This document shows positions 40,518-48,509 of a stretch of 64,000 bases of DNA, in pieces. The DNA is from Oscillospiraceae bacterium (lineage in GTDB: Bacteria; Bacillota; Clostridia; Oscillospirales; Ruminococcaceae), in assembly GCA_003512525.1 (NCBI GenBank), contig DOQG01000058.1, positions 1 to 64,000 on the forward strand, written 5' to 3'. The notes under the pieces were generated by a model. It searched no databases. It saw nothing but the letters and a program-made list of their open reading frames with translations, and was not told the origin of the DNA. A program made the position numbers and the translations under genes. Within the stretch, counting starts at the first letter, position 1, and every line of letters starts with the position of its first letter.

Positions 40518-40619
40518 TTCTACAAGCCGCTTGCGTTCCTCTATTTCACACTTGATATTCTTTTCACGCCGGTCAGCTCTTTTACTGAACCTCTCGATTT
40601 TTGCTTTATATAGAGCCAT
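40515..40619 (-). CDS. Possible 34-residue basic/helical small protein
   Basis: MALYKAKIERFSKRADRREK.. continuing to KRLVE; highly charged and predicted helical throughout. GGAGG sits 6 bases upstream of ATG and a terminator lies at its 3' end. This is better supported than an average short frame, but the family is unknown. The remaining 40620-40856 is AT-rich with no gene seen. Confidence 0.45.
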   Translation of the reverse strand: MALYKAKIERFSKRADRREKNIKCEIEERKRLVE

Positions 40620-40856
40620 TCAGTACCTCCGTTAATACAGCACTGATCGGGGATCAATATAATTCCAACCGTAACATATTATGTGCAGAAAATCAAGATT
40701 TTTGCGTGTTATCTGCATATATTTTCGGTTCATTATATGCAGATTATGATTTTCTGTATGCAATTAAATTTTGTGATAGCGCAAGAACATATCGAACACG
40801 ATTTGAAAGCCACGCCACGATTTTCGCTATATCTGTTGACAAATTACGACAAAATA

Positions 40857-40885
40857 TTGCAAAATCCTCCCGATTTTGTTATACT
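40857..40885 (+). promoter_or_regulatory. Promoter of the lipid kinase gene
   Basis: TTGCAA (40857-40862), 17-base spacer, TATACT (40880-40885). Confidence 0.7.
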
Positions 40886-40928
40886 ATATCAAAAGGGCGG
40901 TTTACCGCTTTGAAATGAGGAAACAGAT

Positions 40929-41849
40929 ATGAGCACAAAATACATATTATACAACCCCCTTGCGGGTAACGGAAAAGGTGAAGAGCAGGCAAAAAAGCTT
41001 ACGGAAACATACAAAAATGACGAGCTGAAATATTGTAATATGACACATATAACAAGCTATGGCGCATTCTTTGACAGCATTTCCCCCAAAAGCGATATTA
41101 TAATCTGCGGCGGCGACGGCACGCTTAACCGCTTTATAAATGACAGCGAGGGCTATCCGTATGAAAACCCGCTTTATTTCTATGCGACCGGAAGCGGTAA
41201 TGATTTTATGCGCGACCTCGGCAAAGAGCCCGGCTGCAAGCCGATACCGATAAACGAATATGTCAAGGGTCTGCCTACCGTAACCGTTAACGGTAAAAGC
41301 ACTTTATTCATAAACGCGATCGGCTACGGAATAGACGGTTACTGCTGTGAGGTCGGCGATGAACTGCGAAAAAAATCGGACAAGCCGATAAATTATACCT
41401 CTATAGCAATCAAAGGGCTGCTGTTTCATTTCAAGCCTGCAAATGCGGTAATCACTGTTGACAGCAAGGAATACAGCTTCAAAAAAGTGTGGCTTGCCCC
41501 GACAATGCACGGCAGGTTCTACGGCGGCGGTATGATGACCGCACCCGCGCAGATGAGGAACAATCCTGACGGCACTTTATCGGTCGTAGTAATGCATGGA
41601 AGCGGTAAACTCAAAACCCTTATGGTTTTCCCATCGATCTTCAAGGGGGAACACATAAGTCATACAGAAATGGTAGAGGTTATTACAGGCAAGGATATCA
41701 CCGTACGCTTTGACTGTCCTACCGCGTTGCAGATAGACGGTGAAACAATAAAGAATGTTACGGAATACTCGGTAAAGGCTTACGATAAAGCCGTTATTGC
41801 AAAGCAGGATAATATTTCTTTAACCGAAAAAGAACCCGAAACAGTGTAA
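40929..41849 (+). CDS. Diacylglycerol/lipid kinase family protein (YegS/DgkB type)
   Basis: A 306-residue cytoplasmic kinase that phosphorylates diacylglycerol or a related lipid with ATP. Motifs: YILYNPLAGNGKGEEQAKKL, DIIICGGDGTLNRFIND (catalytic GGDGT), FYATGSGNDFMRDLG (nucleotide binding) and late CPTALQIDGETI (the usual xxDGE). It fits the length of DgkB (about 300). GAGGAAACAG precedes ATG. Confidence 0.92.
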   Translation: MSTKYILYNPLAGNGKGEEQAKKLTETYKNDELKYCNMTHITSYGAFFDSISPKSDIIICGGDGTLNRFINDSEGYPYENPLYFYATGSGNDFMRDLGKEPGCKPIPINEYVKGLPTVTVNGKSTLFINAIGYGIDGYCCEVGDELRKKSDKPINYTSIAIKGLLFHFKPANAVITVDSKEYSFKKVWLAPTMHGRFYGGGMMTAPAQMRNNPDGTLSVVVMHGSGKLKTLMVFPSIFKGEHISHTEMVEVITGKDITVRFDCPTALQIDGETIKNVTEYSVKAYDKAVIAKQDNISLTEKEPETV

Positions 41850-41866
41850 AAGCCGGAATACAACAC

Positions 41867-41905
41867 AGTCCCGCAGGTAAATCAAACCTGCGGGACTTAC
41901 TTTTT
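41867..41905. terminator. Bidirectional terminator
   Basis: AGTCCCGCAGGT/ACCTGCGGGACT stem between convergent genes, with TACTTTTTATT on the plus side. Confidence 0.8.
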
Positions 41906-42785
41906 ATTCGATTTTGCTCTTAAGCGCGGAAAGATAGATTATTGCACTGTGCAGTGCGGTATTGCCCTCACCTATGGCTTTTGCGATCTGATACGGCTTT
42001 CCTGTACAGTCGCCGCAGGCGAAGCAGCCTTTTATGTTGGTCGACATATCACGATCTACCGCAATACTGCCGTTGCTCATTTCAAGACCGCCGAGCAACA
42101 CATCTGCGGAAACCGACTGCTTTAAGAAGAATACGCCGTCCACGGCAATATGCGCGCCGTCTTTGAGGGTTATTCCGTCTGCGTGGCGCTCACCGTCAAC
42201 GCTTACCGCAGGGTTTGTCAGATGTTCGACATTTTCCTTTGAATAATCGGTCTTGTACGATGGGTAAAAGTACACCTTCCTTGCAAGCCCCGCCAGAAAA
42301 TCGACCTCTTCCTCGCTCTCCTTGTTATCGCTGATAACCGCTATCGTTTTATCCTTGTAGAAATTACCGTCGCAGGTGGCACAGTAGCTCACACCCCTGC
42401 CTAGGAGCTCCCGCTCTCCTTTGATCTCCTTTACCGTCTGCGCGCCTGTTGCTAAGATCACAGCGTCCGCCTTGTATTCCTTTTGGTCGGCAAGCAGCAT
42501 AAAGTATTTTCCCATATTATATACGCCCGTTATACGCTCGGCTGTTATCACGATATCCATCTGCTTTAAATGAGCAGCAAGCCTTTCGTTCAACTCCTTG
42601 CCGCTGATCTCGGGCAAGGCGGGATAGTTTGAAATGAGATGAGAGCACTCTACCTTTGCACTGAGGTTTTCGCTTCCGAAAAGGATAAATTTCTTCTTTC
42701 GTATCGCCGCGTTTATCGCCGCTGATATTCCTGCAGGTCCTGTACCGATTATCGCTATATCATATGAATTGGTTTCGTACATCAT
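41904..42785 (-). CDS. Thioredoxin reductase-like flavoprotein
   Basis: A 293-residue FAD/NAD(P) oxidoreductase of the TrxB fold. FAD loop: YDIAIIGTGPAGISAAINAAIRKK. The redox-active disulfide is CATC in GVSYCATCDGNFYKDK (about residues 133-148). The second nucleotide region has AVISDNKESEEEVDFLAGL in place of the usual GGGxSA glycines, so NADPH use is doubtful. The C-terminal FAD site is GCFACGDCTGKPYQIAKAIGEGNTA. It may be a ferredoxin-dependent or otherwise atypical thioredoxin reductase, as known in Clostridia; this is inference. The start ATG is at 42785 with AAGGAGC upstream. Confidence 0.88.
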   Translation of the reverse strand: MMYETNSYDIAIIGTGPAGISAAINAAIRKKKFILFGSENLSAKVECSHLISNYPALPEISGKELNERLAAHLKQMDIVITAERITGVYNMGKYFMLLADQKEYKADAVILATGAQTVKEIKGERELLGRGVSYCATCDGNFYKDKTIAVISDNKESEEEVDFLAGLARKVYFYPSYKTDYSKENVEHLTNPAVSVDGERHADGITLKDGAHIAVDGVFFLKQSVSADVLLGGLEMSNGSIAVDRDMSTNIKGCFACGDCTGKPYQIAKAIGEGNTALHSAIIYLSALKSKIE

Positions 42786-42905
42786 AAGCTCCTTATCCGA
42801 ATGTGCCTATTGCTTAGTTTTATCCTGATGCTTTACAGTATACCACAACAGGTAAAAATCTTCAATATTGAGCTTCGCCTGTTCCCCGATATCTTTTTTT
42901 GCATA

Positions 42906-42941
42906 AAAAAACACACCCCGAAAGCATAGCCTTCGGGGTGC
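42906..42941 (-). terminator. Terminator of cellobiose phosphorylase
   Basis: CACCCCGAA/TTCGGGGTG stem, T run on the minus strand. Confidence 0.85.
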
Positions 42942-42965
42942 GTATCAATTCATATGTGATAAGGA

Positions 42966-45359
42966 TCAAAGCTCGATAACGATATCATTTTCAGCCTTTA
43001 AGATGCTGTCAAGAATGAGCTTGCCCTCAATCTTTTCACCATTTACCGTTACGCTCTTAACGCCGTGTTCACTGCCGTTGGGGTTCTTAACGGTAACATT
43101 CAGCTTCTTGCCTCTGAATGTCTTCTTCATTGTGTATTCCTTCCACTCTGAGGGGATAGAAGGATCAATTACGATACCCTTTGTTTCGGGGTTAAGACCG
43201 AGGATACCCTCTGTAGTACCTACCATTACAGTAGATGCTGTACCTGTCAGCCAGTGTACATGAGCACGTCCTGCGAACGGGCTGTCCTTACCTTCAACGA
43301 ACTGACCGTAAACATAGGGCTCAAGAACTCTGTGCTCTGCGTTCTCGTTGTAGGTTGCGGGAGCGGCTTCCTTCCAGTACTTATACGCGCGGTTGCCGTG
43401 ACCGAGCTTTGACTCTGCGAGTATCAGCCAACCCTGAGGCTGTGAGAAGATACCGGCATTTTCCTTTGTGCACTTGTTGAAGCACTGCATAAGAGCACCA
43501 TCAAAGCCGTGCTTAACATAAGGAGGATACATAACCATTGCGCCGTAAGGAGTGTTAAGCTCTCTTTCTACGCTGTCCATAGCCTTTTCAGCCTGTTCCT
43601 TGCTTGCAAAGCCGGAAATAACTGACCATGACTGGGGATTGAGCCACATTGAAGCCTCGGGATCTGTTCTCTGACCGATAACAGTGCCGTCTTCCTTATA
43701 GCCTCTGATCCATCTGTCCTCGTTCCAGCAAGCTGAAAGTATCTCATCGAGCTTAGCCTTTACTTCATCAAGGTACTTTGCGTACTCTGCATCGTTCTTT
43801 TCAAGAGCGTATGTCTTTAAGATCTTTACTGCGTAAACGAGCTGGAATGCTACGAATGTAGATTCGCCCTTCTTGCCAAGACGTAAGCAGTCGTTCCAGT
43901 CAGCGTGAAGACCTGCGGGCATACCGTGGTTGCCGAGGTGGTTCATCGAGAAGTCGATAGCTCTCTTTAAGTGATCGTATACTGTGCCGGATTCGCCGTC
44001 GTTTGCATACGAGATAACTTCGTCAAGGAATGCGTGGTCGCCGCTTTCGGAGATGTACTTGTAAACTGTCGGGAACAGCCACAGAGCGTCATCTGCACGG
44101 TATGAAGGGTGACCTGTCTGCTTTGCGTATACGCTGTTTTCGTCATTTTCATCGGGGTGGTTTTCCTGTCCTGCCTTGTGATCGTACTTAACGAGGGGCA
44201 GACCTGCGCCGTTTGTAACCTGAGCAGAGAGCATGAATACGATCTGCTTCTTAGCCATTTCGGGTGCAAGGTGGATAACGCCCTGGATATCCTGTACAGT
44301 ATCACGGTAGCCGAAGCCGTTTCTCAGACCGCAGTACTGGAACGATGCTGCTCTTGACCAGATGAATGTGATGAAGCAGTTATATGCGTTCCATACATTT
44401 ACCATGTTGTTGAAGTCGGCATCGGGAGTATTTACCTGCAGATTGTCGAGCTTTGAGTGCCAGTAGTTCTTAAGCTCTGTGAGGTCGGCCTCTACAGCGC
44501 CATCCTTTTCATACTTAGCGATGATAGCCTCAATTTCGGCCTCTGTCTTCTGACCGCCGAGAACATAAGTGAGAACCTTTGTTTCGCCGGGCTGTAAAAC
44601 GATGTCGCTCTGGAGTGCGCCGCAGGAATTTGTATTGTAGTTAAGGTCGCCCTTTAAGCCTTCTTCAATGCCCTTGGGGTTGCTGTAGGTTCTGTAAGAG
44701 CCTACAAATGCGTCACGGTCGCCGCAGTAAGCATCAACCTTAGCTGAAGCAAGACCTAAGAAACGTCCGCTGTTGGGGTTGTATATCTCATTCTGCATCT
44801 GGTGGATATACTTGTTCTTGAAGTATGTTCTTGTGATGAACAGGGTGTACTGGAGGTTTACCTGATCCTGCTCATAGTTGGGATCGTTTACGAACTCGCA
44901 GTAGCCTGTAACGCTCAGCTTACGGGGCTTTGTATCTGTGTTTGTTACCTTTGCAGCCCATACTTCATAAGTAGCGTCCATGGGAACATAGTAAGTAACC
45001 TCAGACTTGATCTTCTTGTACTCAGAGGTGATGACAGTGTAGGCTGTACCGTGACGGCATTCGCTCTTATAGCTGTCGAGGGGCTTGCATACTGGTGCCC
45101 ATGATGCCGACCAGAAATCGCCGTCCTCAGCGTCCTTGATATATACATATCTGCCGGGCTGGTCGTTGGGAACAGCATTGAAACGGTAACGGATAACACG
45201 TCCGTTTGCACCGGATTTAACGAAGCTGTAGCCGCCTGCGTTGTTTGAAATGATAGCACCGTATTCGGGTGAGCCTAAGTAGTTAGCCCATGCCGAGGGA
45301 GTATCGGGTCTTGTGATGACATATTCCTTGTTTTCAAGGTCAAAATGTCCGTAATTCAT
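42966..45359 (-). CDS. Cellobiose phosphorylase, glycoside hydrolase family 94
   Basis: A 797-residue cytoplasmic enzyme that splits cellobiose with phosphate into glucose 1-phosphate and glucose, saving ATP. The start MNYGHFDLENKEYVITRPDTPSAWANYLGSPEYGAIIS is typical. The catalytic region has CGLRNGFGYRDTVQDIQGV (general acid Asp), HADWNDCLRLGKKGES, EASMWLNPQSWSVISGFA and HRVLEPYVYGQF..HVHWLTGTASTVMVGTTEGILGL. It is slightly shorter than clostridial CepA (about 811). AAGGAGGAT precedes ATG. It complements the GH5 enzyme in beta-glucan use. Confidence 0.95.
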   Translation of the reverse strand: MNYGHFDLENKEYVITRPDTPSAWANYLGSPEYGAIISNNAGGYSFVKSGANGRVIRYRFNAVPNDQPGRYVYIKDAEDGDFWSASWAPVCKPLDSYKSECRHGTAYTVITSEYKKIKSEVTYYVPMDATYEVWAAKVTNTDTKPRKLSVTGYCEFVNDPNYEQDQVNLQYTLFITRTYFKNKYIHQMQNEIYNPNSGRFLGLASAKVDAYCGDRDAFVGSYRTYSNPKGIEEGLKGDLNYNTNSCGALQSDIVLQPGETKVLTYVLGGQKTEAEIEAIIAKYEKDGAVEADLTELKNYWHSKLDNLQVNTPDADFNNMVNVWNAYNCFITFIWSRAASFQYCGLRNGFGYRDTVQDIQGVIHLAPEMAKKQIVFMLSAQVTNGAGLPLVKYDHKAGQENHPDENDENSVYAKQTGHPSYRADDALWLFPTVYKYISESGDHAFLDEVISYANDGESGTVYDHLKRAIDFSMNHLGNHGMPAGLHADWNDCLRLGKKGESTFVAFQLVYAVKILKTYALEKNDAEYAKYLDEVKAKLDEILSACWNEDRWIRGYKEDGTVIGQRTDPEASMWLNPQSWSVISGFASKEQAEKAMDSVERELNTPYGAMVMYPPYVKHGFDGALMQCFNKCTKENAGIFSQPQGWLILAESKLGHGNRAYKYWKEAAPATYNENAEHRVLEPYVYGQFVEGKDSPFAGRAHVHWLTGTASTVMVGTTEGILGLNPETKGIVIDPSIPSEWKEYTMKKTFRGKKLNVTVKNPNGSEHGVKSVTVNGEKIEGKLILDSILKAENDIVIEL

Positions 45360-45434
45360 CAGAAAATCCTCCTTGATATTATATTCCCCGTAAACTAGCT
45401 GTTTTACGGGTTTTAAATTCCTTTGCGTAACTTC

Positions 45435-45463
45435 ATTATATCAGTAAATCGTTTTCATTTCAA
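45435..45463 (-). promoter_or_regulatory. Promoter of cellobiose phosphorylase
   Basis: TTGAAA (45458-45463) and TATAAT (45435-45440) on the minus strand with 17 bases between. The leader contains a hairpin CCCGTAAAC/GTTTTACGGG (45389-45412). Confidence 0.75.
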
Positions 45464-45600
45464 GGGCGGTATTGTGCACAAATTTAGCTGTCTGTTTTTG
45501 TGCAGTATTGCCATAGTGTCAAACCAACGACCGTAACGGATTTTTAGCGGGCAAAATTCGGAAATTTCCGCATAAAACCCCATTTTACAGTATTTTAACA

Positions 45601-45629
45601 TTGATTTTGCCGATTTAAAGTAGTATAAT
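45601..45629 (+). promoter_or_regulatory. Promoter of the AEC transporter/thiM operon
   Basis: TTGATT (45601-45606), 17-base spacer, TATAAT (45624-45629). No TPP riboswitch is visible between it and the start codon. Confidence 0.75.
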
Positions 45630-45673
45630 TATTCAAAGAAAAATAAAAAGAACAAAAGACAAGAGGTAAACTT

Positions 45674-46606
45674 ATGAACTGGGCAATTATCGAGCAGGTC
45701 GTTATAATGGCTCTGCTCGCAGGTGTCGGCATATTATGCCGAAAGCTTAAACTGCTTGACGATGCCTGCACAAAAAAACTTTCAACCGTTGTACTTAACT
45801 TTGCAACGCCAATGGTTATTCTGGTATCCTACCAGAAGCCGTTCGACCCCGAAACGCTGAACACACTGCTTTTATCGTTCCTCATAGCAATAATAAGCTA
45901 TGTCATAGCGTTTATCCTTGTTCCGCTGATAGTACGCAGTAAGGACAGGGAGGGACAGCTGATAGAGCGTTTCAGCTGTCTTTATTCAAACTGTGCCTTT
46001 ATGGGCATACCGCTGATACAGGGCGTTTACGGCACAGAGGGTGTGTTCTGCCTTACGGCGTATGTTACGATGTTCAATCTCTGCTCATGGACGCACGGCG
46101 TTATTATGATGAAGGGCGGTAAGCCTAACTTCAAGCAGATGATAAAGTCGCTGTTATCTCCGAGCATTATCGTTACAATAATCGGTATTATCCTTTTCCT
46201 TTGCAACTTCACGCTCCCGAACGTTATCCTTGAAACGGCACAGCACCTTGCAAATATCAACACACCGCTTGCAATGATAATCGCAGGCTCTACAATAGCT
46301 ACCGTAAAGCTGCTCCCGGCACTGAAAAAGCCGCGGCTTTACTACACCTGCTTTGTAAAGCTGTTCCTGCTTCCTGCACTGCTTACGGTTATCTGCCTTG
46401 TATTTAAGATAGATCAGACCGTAGCGGGCGTAAACATACTTGCTACCGCCTGCCCTGCCGCCACTATGTGTACAATGTTTGCCCTGCTCTATGACAGGGA
46501 CGCGGGCTACAGCGCCGAAATATTTGCGGTAAGCACCATATTATCTATGGTGACACTTCCGCTTACCCTTATGTACTACACCGCACTTGCGGGTATTTTC
46601 ATGTAA
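45674..46606 (+). CDS. AEC-family (auxin efflux carrier-like) transporter
   Basis: A 310-residue membrane protein with ten predicted helices in two five-helix halves. Landmarks: LLAGVGILCRKLKLLDD, NFATPMVILVSY, NCAFMGIPLIQGVYG, SPSIIVTIIGIILF, NTPLAMIIAGSTIA and ATACPAATMCTMFALLYDRDAGYSAEIFAVSTILSMVTLPL. Substrates of bacterial AEC proteins are organic acids or unknown. Placement 39 bases before thiM raises the possibility of thiamine-precursor transport, which is inference. Confidence 0.9.
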   Translation: MNWAIIEQVVIMALLAGVGILCRKLKLLDDACTKKLSTVVLNFATPMVILVSYQKPFDPETLNTLLLSFLIAIISYVIAFILVPLIVRSKDREGQLIERFSCLYSNCAFMGIPLIQGVYGTEGVFCLTAYVTMFNLCSWTHGVIMMKGGKPNFKQMIKSLLSPSIIVTIIGIILFLCNFTLPNVILETAQHLANINTPLAMIIAGSTIATVKLLPALKKPRLYYTCFVKLFLLPALLTVICLVFKIDQTVAGVNILATACPAATMCTMFALLYDRDAGYSAEIFAVSTILSMVTLPLTLMYYTALAGIFM

Positions 46607-46645
46607 TACAGATACATAAAAGCAATATTTAAAGGAGCATTTCAC

Positions 46646-47479
46646 ATGACAGACAGCATGATAAAAAATTGCGCCGCATTACTCGATATACTGAGGGAGA
46701 AGAACCCTCTTGTACACTGCATAACTAACTATGTTACCGCAAACACCGTTGCAAACGGACTGCTTGCGGCGGGAGCATCTCCCGTTATGGCGGACAGTCC
46801 GCTTGACGCTGAGGATATAACCGCAAAGGCGTCGGCTGTGCTTTTCAATATGGGCACACTCAGCAAGGACAGACTCCGTGCAATGCTGATTTCCGCACAG
46901 AAGGCTGCGGACACGGCAAAGCCTATCGTGCTTGACCCTGTAGGTGCAGGCTCAACCGACAACAGACTGCGCAGCACAATGCAGCTGCTCCGTCAGTTCA
47001 GATTTGCCGCAATAAGAGGTAACGCGTCCGAAATATCCGCACTGCTTTCCACAAGCCCCATCACCATGAAAGCCGAAAAAGGCGTAGACAGCGCCGAAAC
47101 AACGCTTGAGGATAAGATTGCACTTGCCAAAAAGGCGGCAAAGCGTTTCAGCTGTACCGTTATGGTGACGGGCAGTACCGATGTCGTTGCAGGCGGCGAT
47201 AAGGTCGCTCTTGTATCAAACGGAATACCTATGATGAGCAAGATCACCGGTACAGGCTGTCTTGCTTCGGGGCTTGTTGCGGCGCTGTGCGGCTGTACCG
47301 GGGACAGCTTTGAGGCGGCGGTAACGGCGGCAGCGCTTATCGGCACAGTAGGCGAGATAGCAGGTGAAACCGCAAAGGGTACAGGCTCTCTGTATGTTGG
47401 TATGCTTGATACGCTTACAAATATAACCCCTGACATTTTCACACAATACGCAAAGATAGAAAATTATACCGGAGAATAA
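46646..47479 (+). CDS. thiM: Hydroxyethylthiazole kinase
   Basis: A 277-residue kinase that phosphorylates the thiazole alcohol for thiamine salvage. Motifs: PLVHCITNYVTANTVANGLLAAGASPVMADS, VLFNMGTLS, PIVLDPVGAGST, AAIRGNASEISALL, VTGSTDVV and SKITGTGCLASGLVAALCG (catalytic Cys-containing anion hole). No thiE or thiD adjoin. AAAGGAGC lies before ATG. The next gene starts 4 bases downstream. Confidence 0.96.
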   Translation: MTDSMIKNCAALLDILREKNPLVHCITNYVTANTVANGLLAAGASPVMADSPLDAEDITAKASAVLFNMGTLSKDRLRAMLISAQKAADTAKPIVLDPVGAGSTDNRLRSTMQLLRQFRFAAIRGNASEISALLSTSPITMKAEKGVDSAETTLEDKIALAKKAAKRFSCTVMVTGSTDVVAGGDKVALVSNGIPMMSKITGTGCLASGLVAALCGCTGDSFEAAVTAAALIGTVGEIAGETAKGTGSLYVGMLDTLTNITPDIFTQYAKIENYTGE

Positions 47480-47483
47480 CAAG

Positions 47484-47876
47484 ATGGAAGATCTGAATGA
47501 GATCCGTGAGCTTTTCGCAAAAGACCGCTTTGCAACAGAAAACGGTGCAGTGATCGAAGCTGTAGGTAAAAACACCGCAACAGTCAGTATGCACATAAAA
47601 TCACATCATCGCAATGCGGCGGGAACGGTTATGGGCGGCGCGATTTTCACCCTTGCCGATTTTGCCTTTGCGGTAGCGTCAAACCACGAGAAAATAGGCA
47701 CTGTATCACTAAACGCAAATATAACGTTTTTAAGAGCCTCCAAGGGCGATAAGCTCATAGCAACGGCTGAATGCGTCCGTGACGGAAGAACGACCTGTTA
47801 TTATCGTGTTTCGGTCACGGATAACACCGGTGTGCTTATAGCTGAGATTACAACAAGCGGATATAAGACAAACTGA
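47484..47876 (+). CDS. PaaI-type hotdog-fold thioesterase
   Basis: A 130-residue hotdog protein. The active-site helix segment HRNAAGTVMGGAIFTLADFAFAVASN is characteristic of PaaI/YbgC-like acyl-CoA thioesterases, followed by GTVSLNANITFLRASKGDKLIATAECVRDGRTTCYYRVSV. The substrate is unknown. It begins 4 bases after thiM, so it is co-transcribed and may serve as a clean-up enzyme. Confidence 0.9.
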   Translation: MEDLNEIRELFAKDRFATENGAVIEAVGKNTATVSMHIKSHHRNAAGTVMGGAIFTLADFAFAVASNHEKIGTVSLNANITFLRASKGDKLIATAECVRDGRTTCYYRVSVTDNTGVLIAEITTSGYKTN

Positions 47877-48016
47877 CTTGAGCAAGAACGCAGGGCAGTT
47901 TTCAAAGTATAATACTTTTTAGCGGAATATGCTTAACTCCTCTTAAATCCTGATTGCCGTCAGTCATAGGTTTTATGCCGTTTCCCGCCTTTTTTCGACC
48001 GTTATACGCCACACTG

Positions 48017-48076
48017 TTGACAAAAAAGCGTGAGTATGGTAAAATGTGTTTGTATTACAGTGTAAATACACACTGT
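48017..48076 (+). promoter_or_regulatory. Promoter and inverted repeat upstream of the TM2 gene
   Basis: TTGACA (48017-48022), 17-base spacer, TAAAAT (48040-48045). ACAGTGT (48057-48063) and ACACTGT (48070-48076) form an inverted repeat just past the transcription start. Confidence 0.68.
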
Positions 48077-48123
48077 TAATATGGTTATAATTTAGGCTGA
48101 TTGAATAACAGGAGGATTTTATT

Positions 48124-48327
48124 ATGAACAAAACTGCGGCAATACTTATTGCATTTTTCCTTGGCGGACTTGGCGTTCATCGCTTTATGGCAGGAAAAAT
48201 AGGAACAGGCATTATCTGGCTTCTTACAGGCGGTTGTTGCGGTATAGGCTGGCTTGTAGACCTGATTCAGGTTTGCACAGGCAAGTTTACTACCAAAGAC
48301 GGCGCACCTTGGGTAACAGAGCAGTAA
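48124..48327 (+). CDS. TM2-domain membrane protein
   Basis: A 67-residue protein with two membrane helices: KTAAILIAFFLGGLGVHRFM and GIIWLLTGGCCGIGWLVDLIQVC, joined by AGKIGTG. This is the TM2 signature, including GxHRFY-like GVHRFM and the DxxQ segment. The tail TKDGAPW is also typical. Function is unknown. AGGAGG lies 7 bases before ATG. Confidence 0.92.
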   Translation: MNKTAAILIAFFLGGLGVHRFMAGKIGTGIIWLLTGGCCGIGWLVDLIQVCTGKFTTKDGAPWVTEQ

Positions 48328-48338
48328 TTTAAAAGAAT

Positions 48339-48375
48339 AACGCCCCGGTTTTCAAATGAAAGCCGGGGCGTTTTT
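48339..48375 (+). terminator. Terminator of the TM2 gene
   Basis: AACGCCCCGG/CCGGGGCGTT stem followed by TTTTTG. Confidence 0.88.
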
Positions 48376-48423
48376 GTCCCTTTTAGCTCTGTAACAAATG
48401 TCGAGGAAGCCAAGAGCCGATAT

Positions 48424-48451
48424 AAAATCCGCCCCCGTTTTCACGGGGGCG
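48424..48451 (-). terminator. Terminator of flagellin
   Basis: CGCCCCCGT/ACGGGGGCG stem with tttt loop, then ATTTTAT on the minus strand. Confidence 0.82.
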
Positions 48452-48509
48452 AACTCATCAAGTCATTAATTTATAAATATTAAGCCCTGAAACTCACGCT
48501 GTTCTCAGA

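Noticed and set aside
40601..40918. 105- and 76-codon frames upstream of the lipid kinase
   Set aside because: They run through the promoter at 40857-40885, have AT-driven composition and lack start signals.
45360..45673. TPP riboswitch before the transporter/thiM operon
   Set aside because: The characteristic CTGAGA and ACCTGATCTGGATAATGCCA-type elements are absent.
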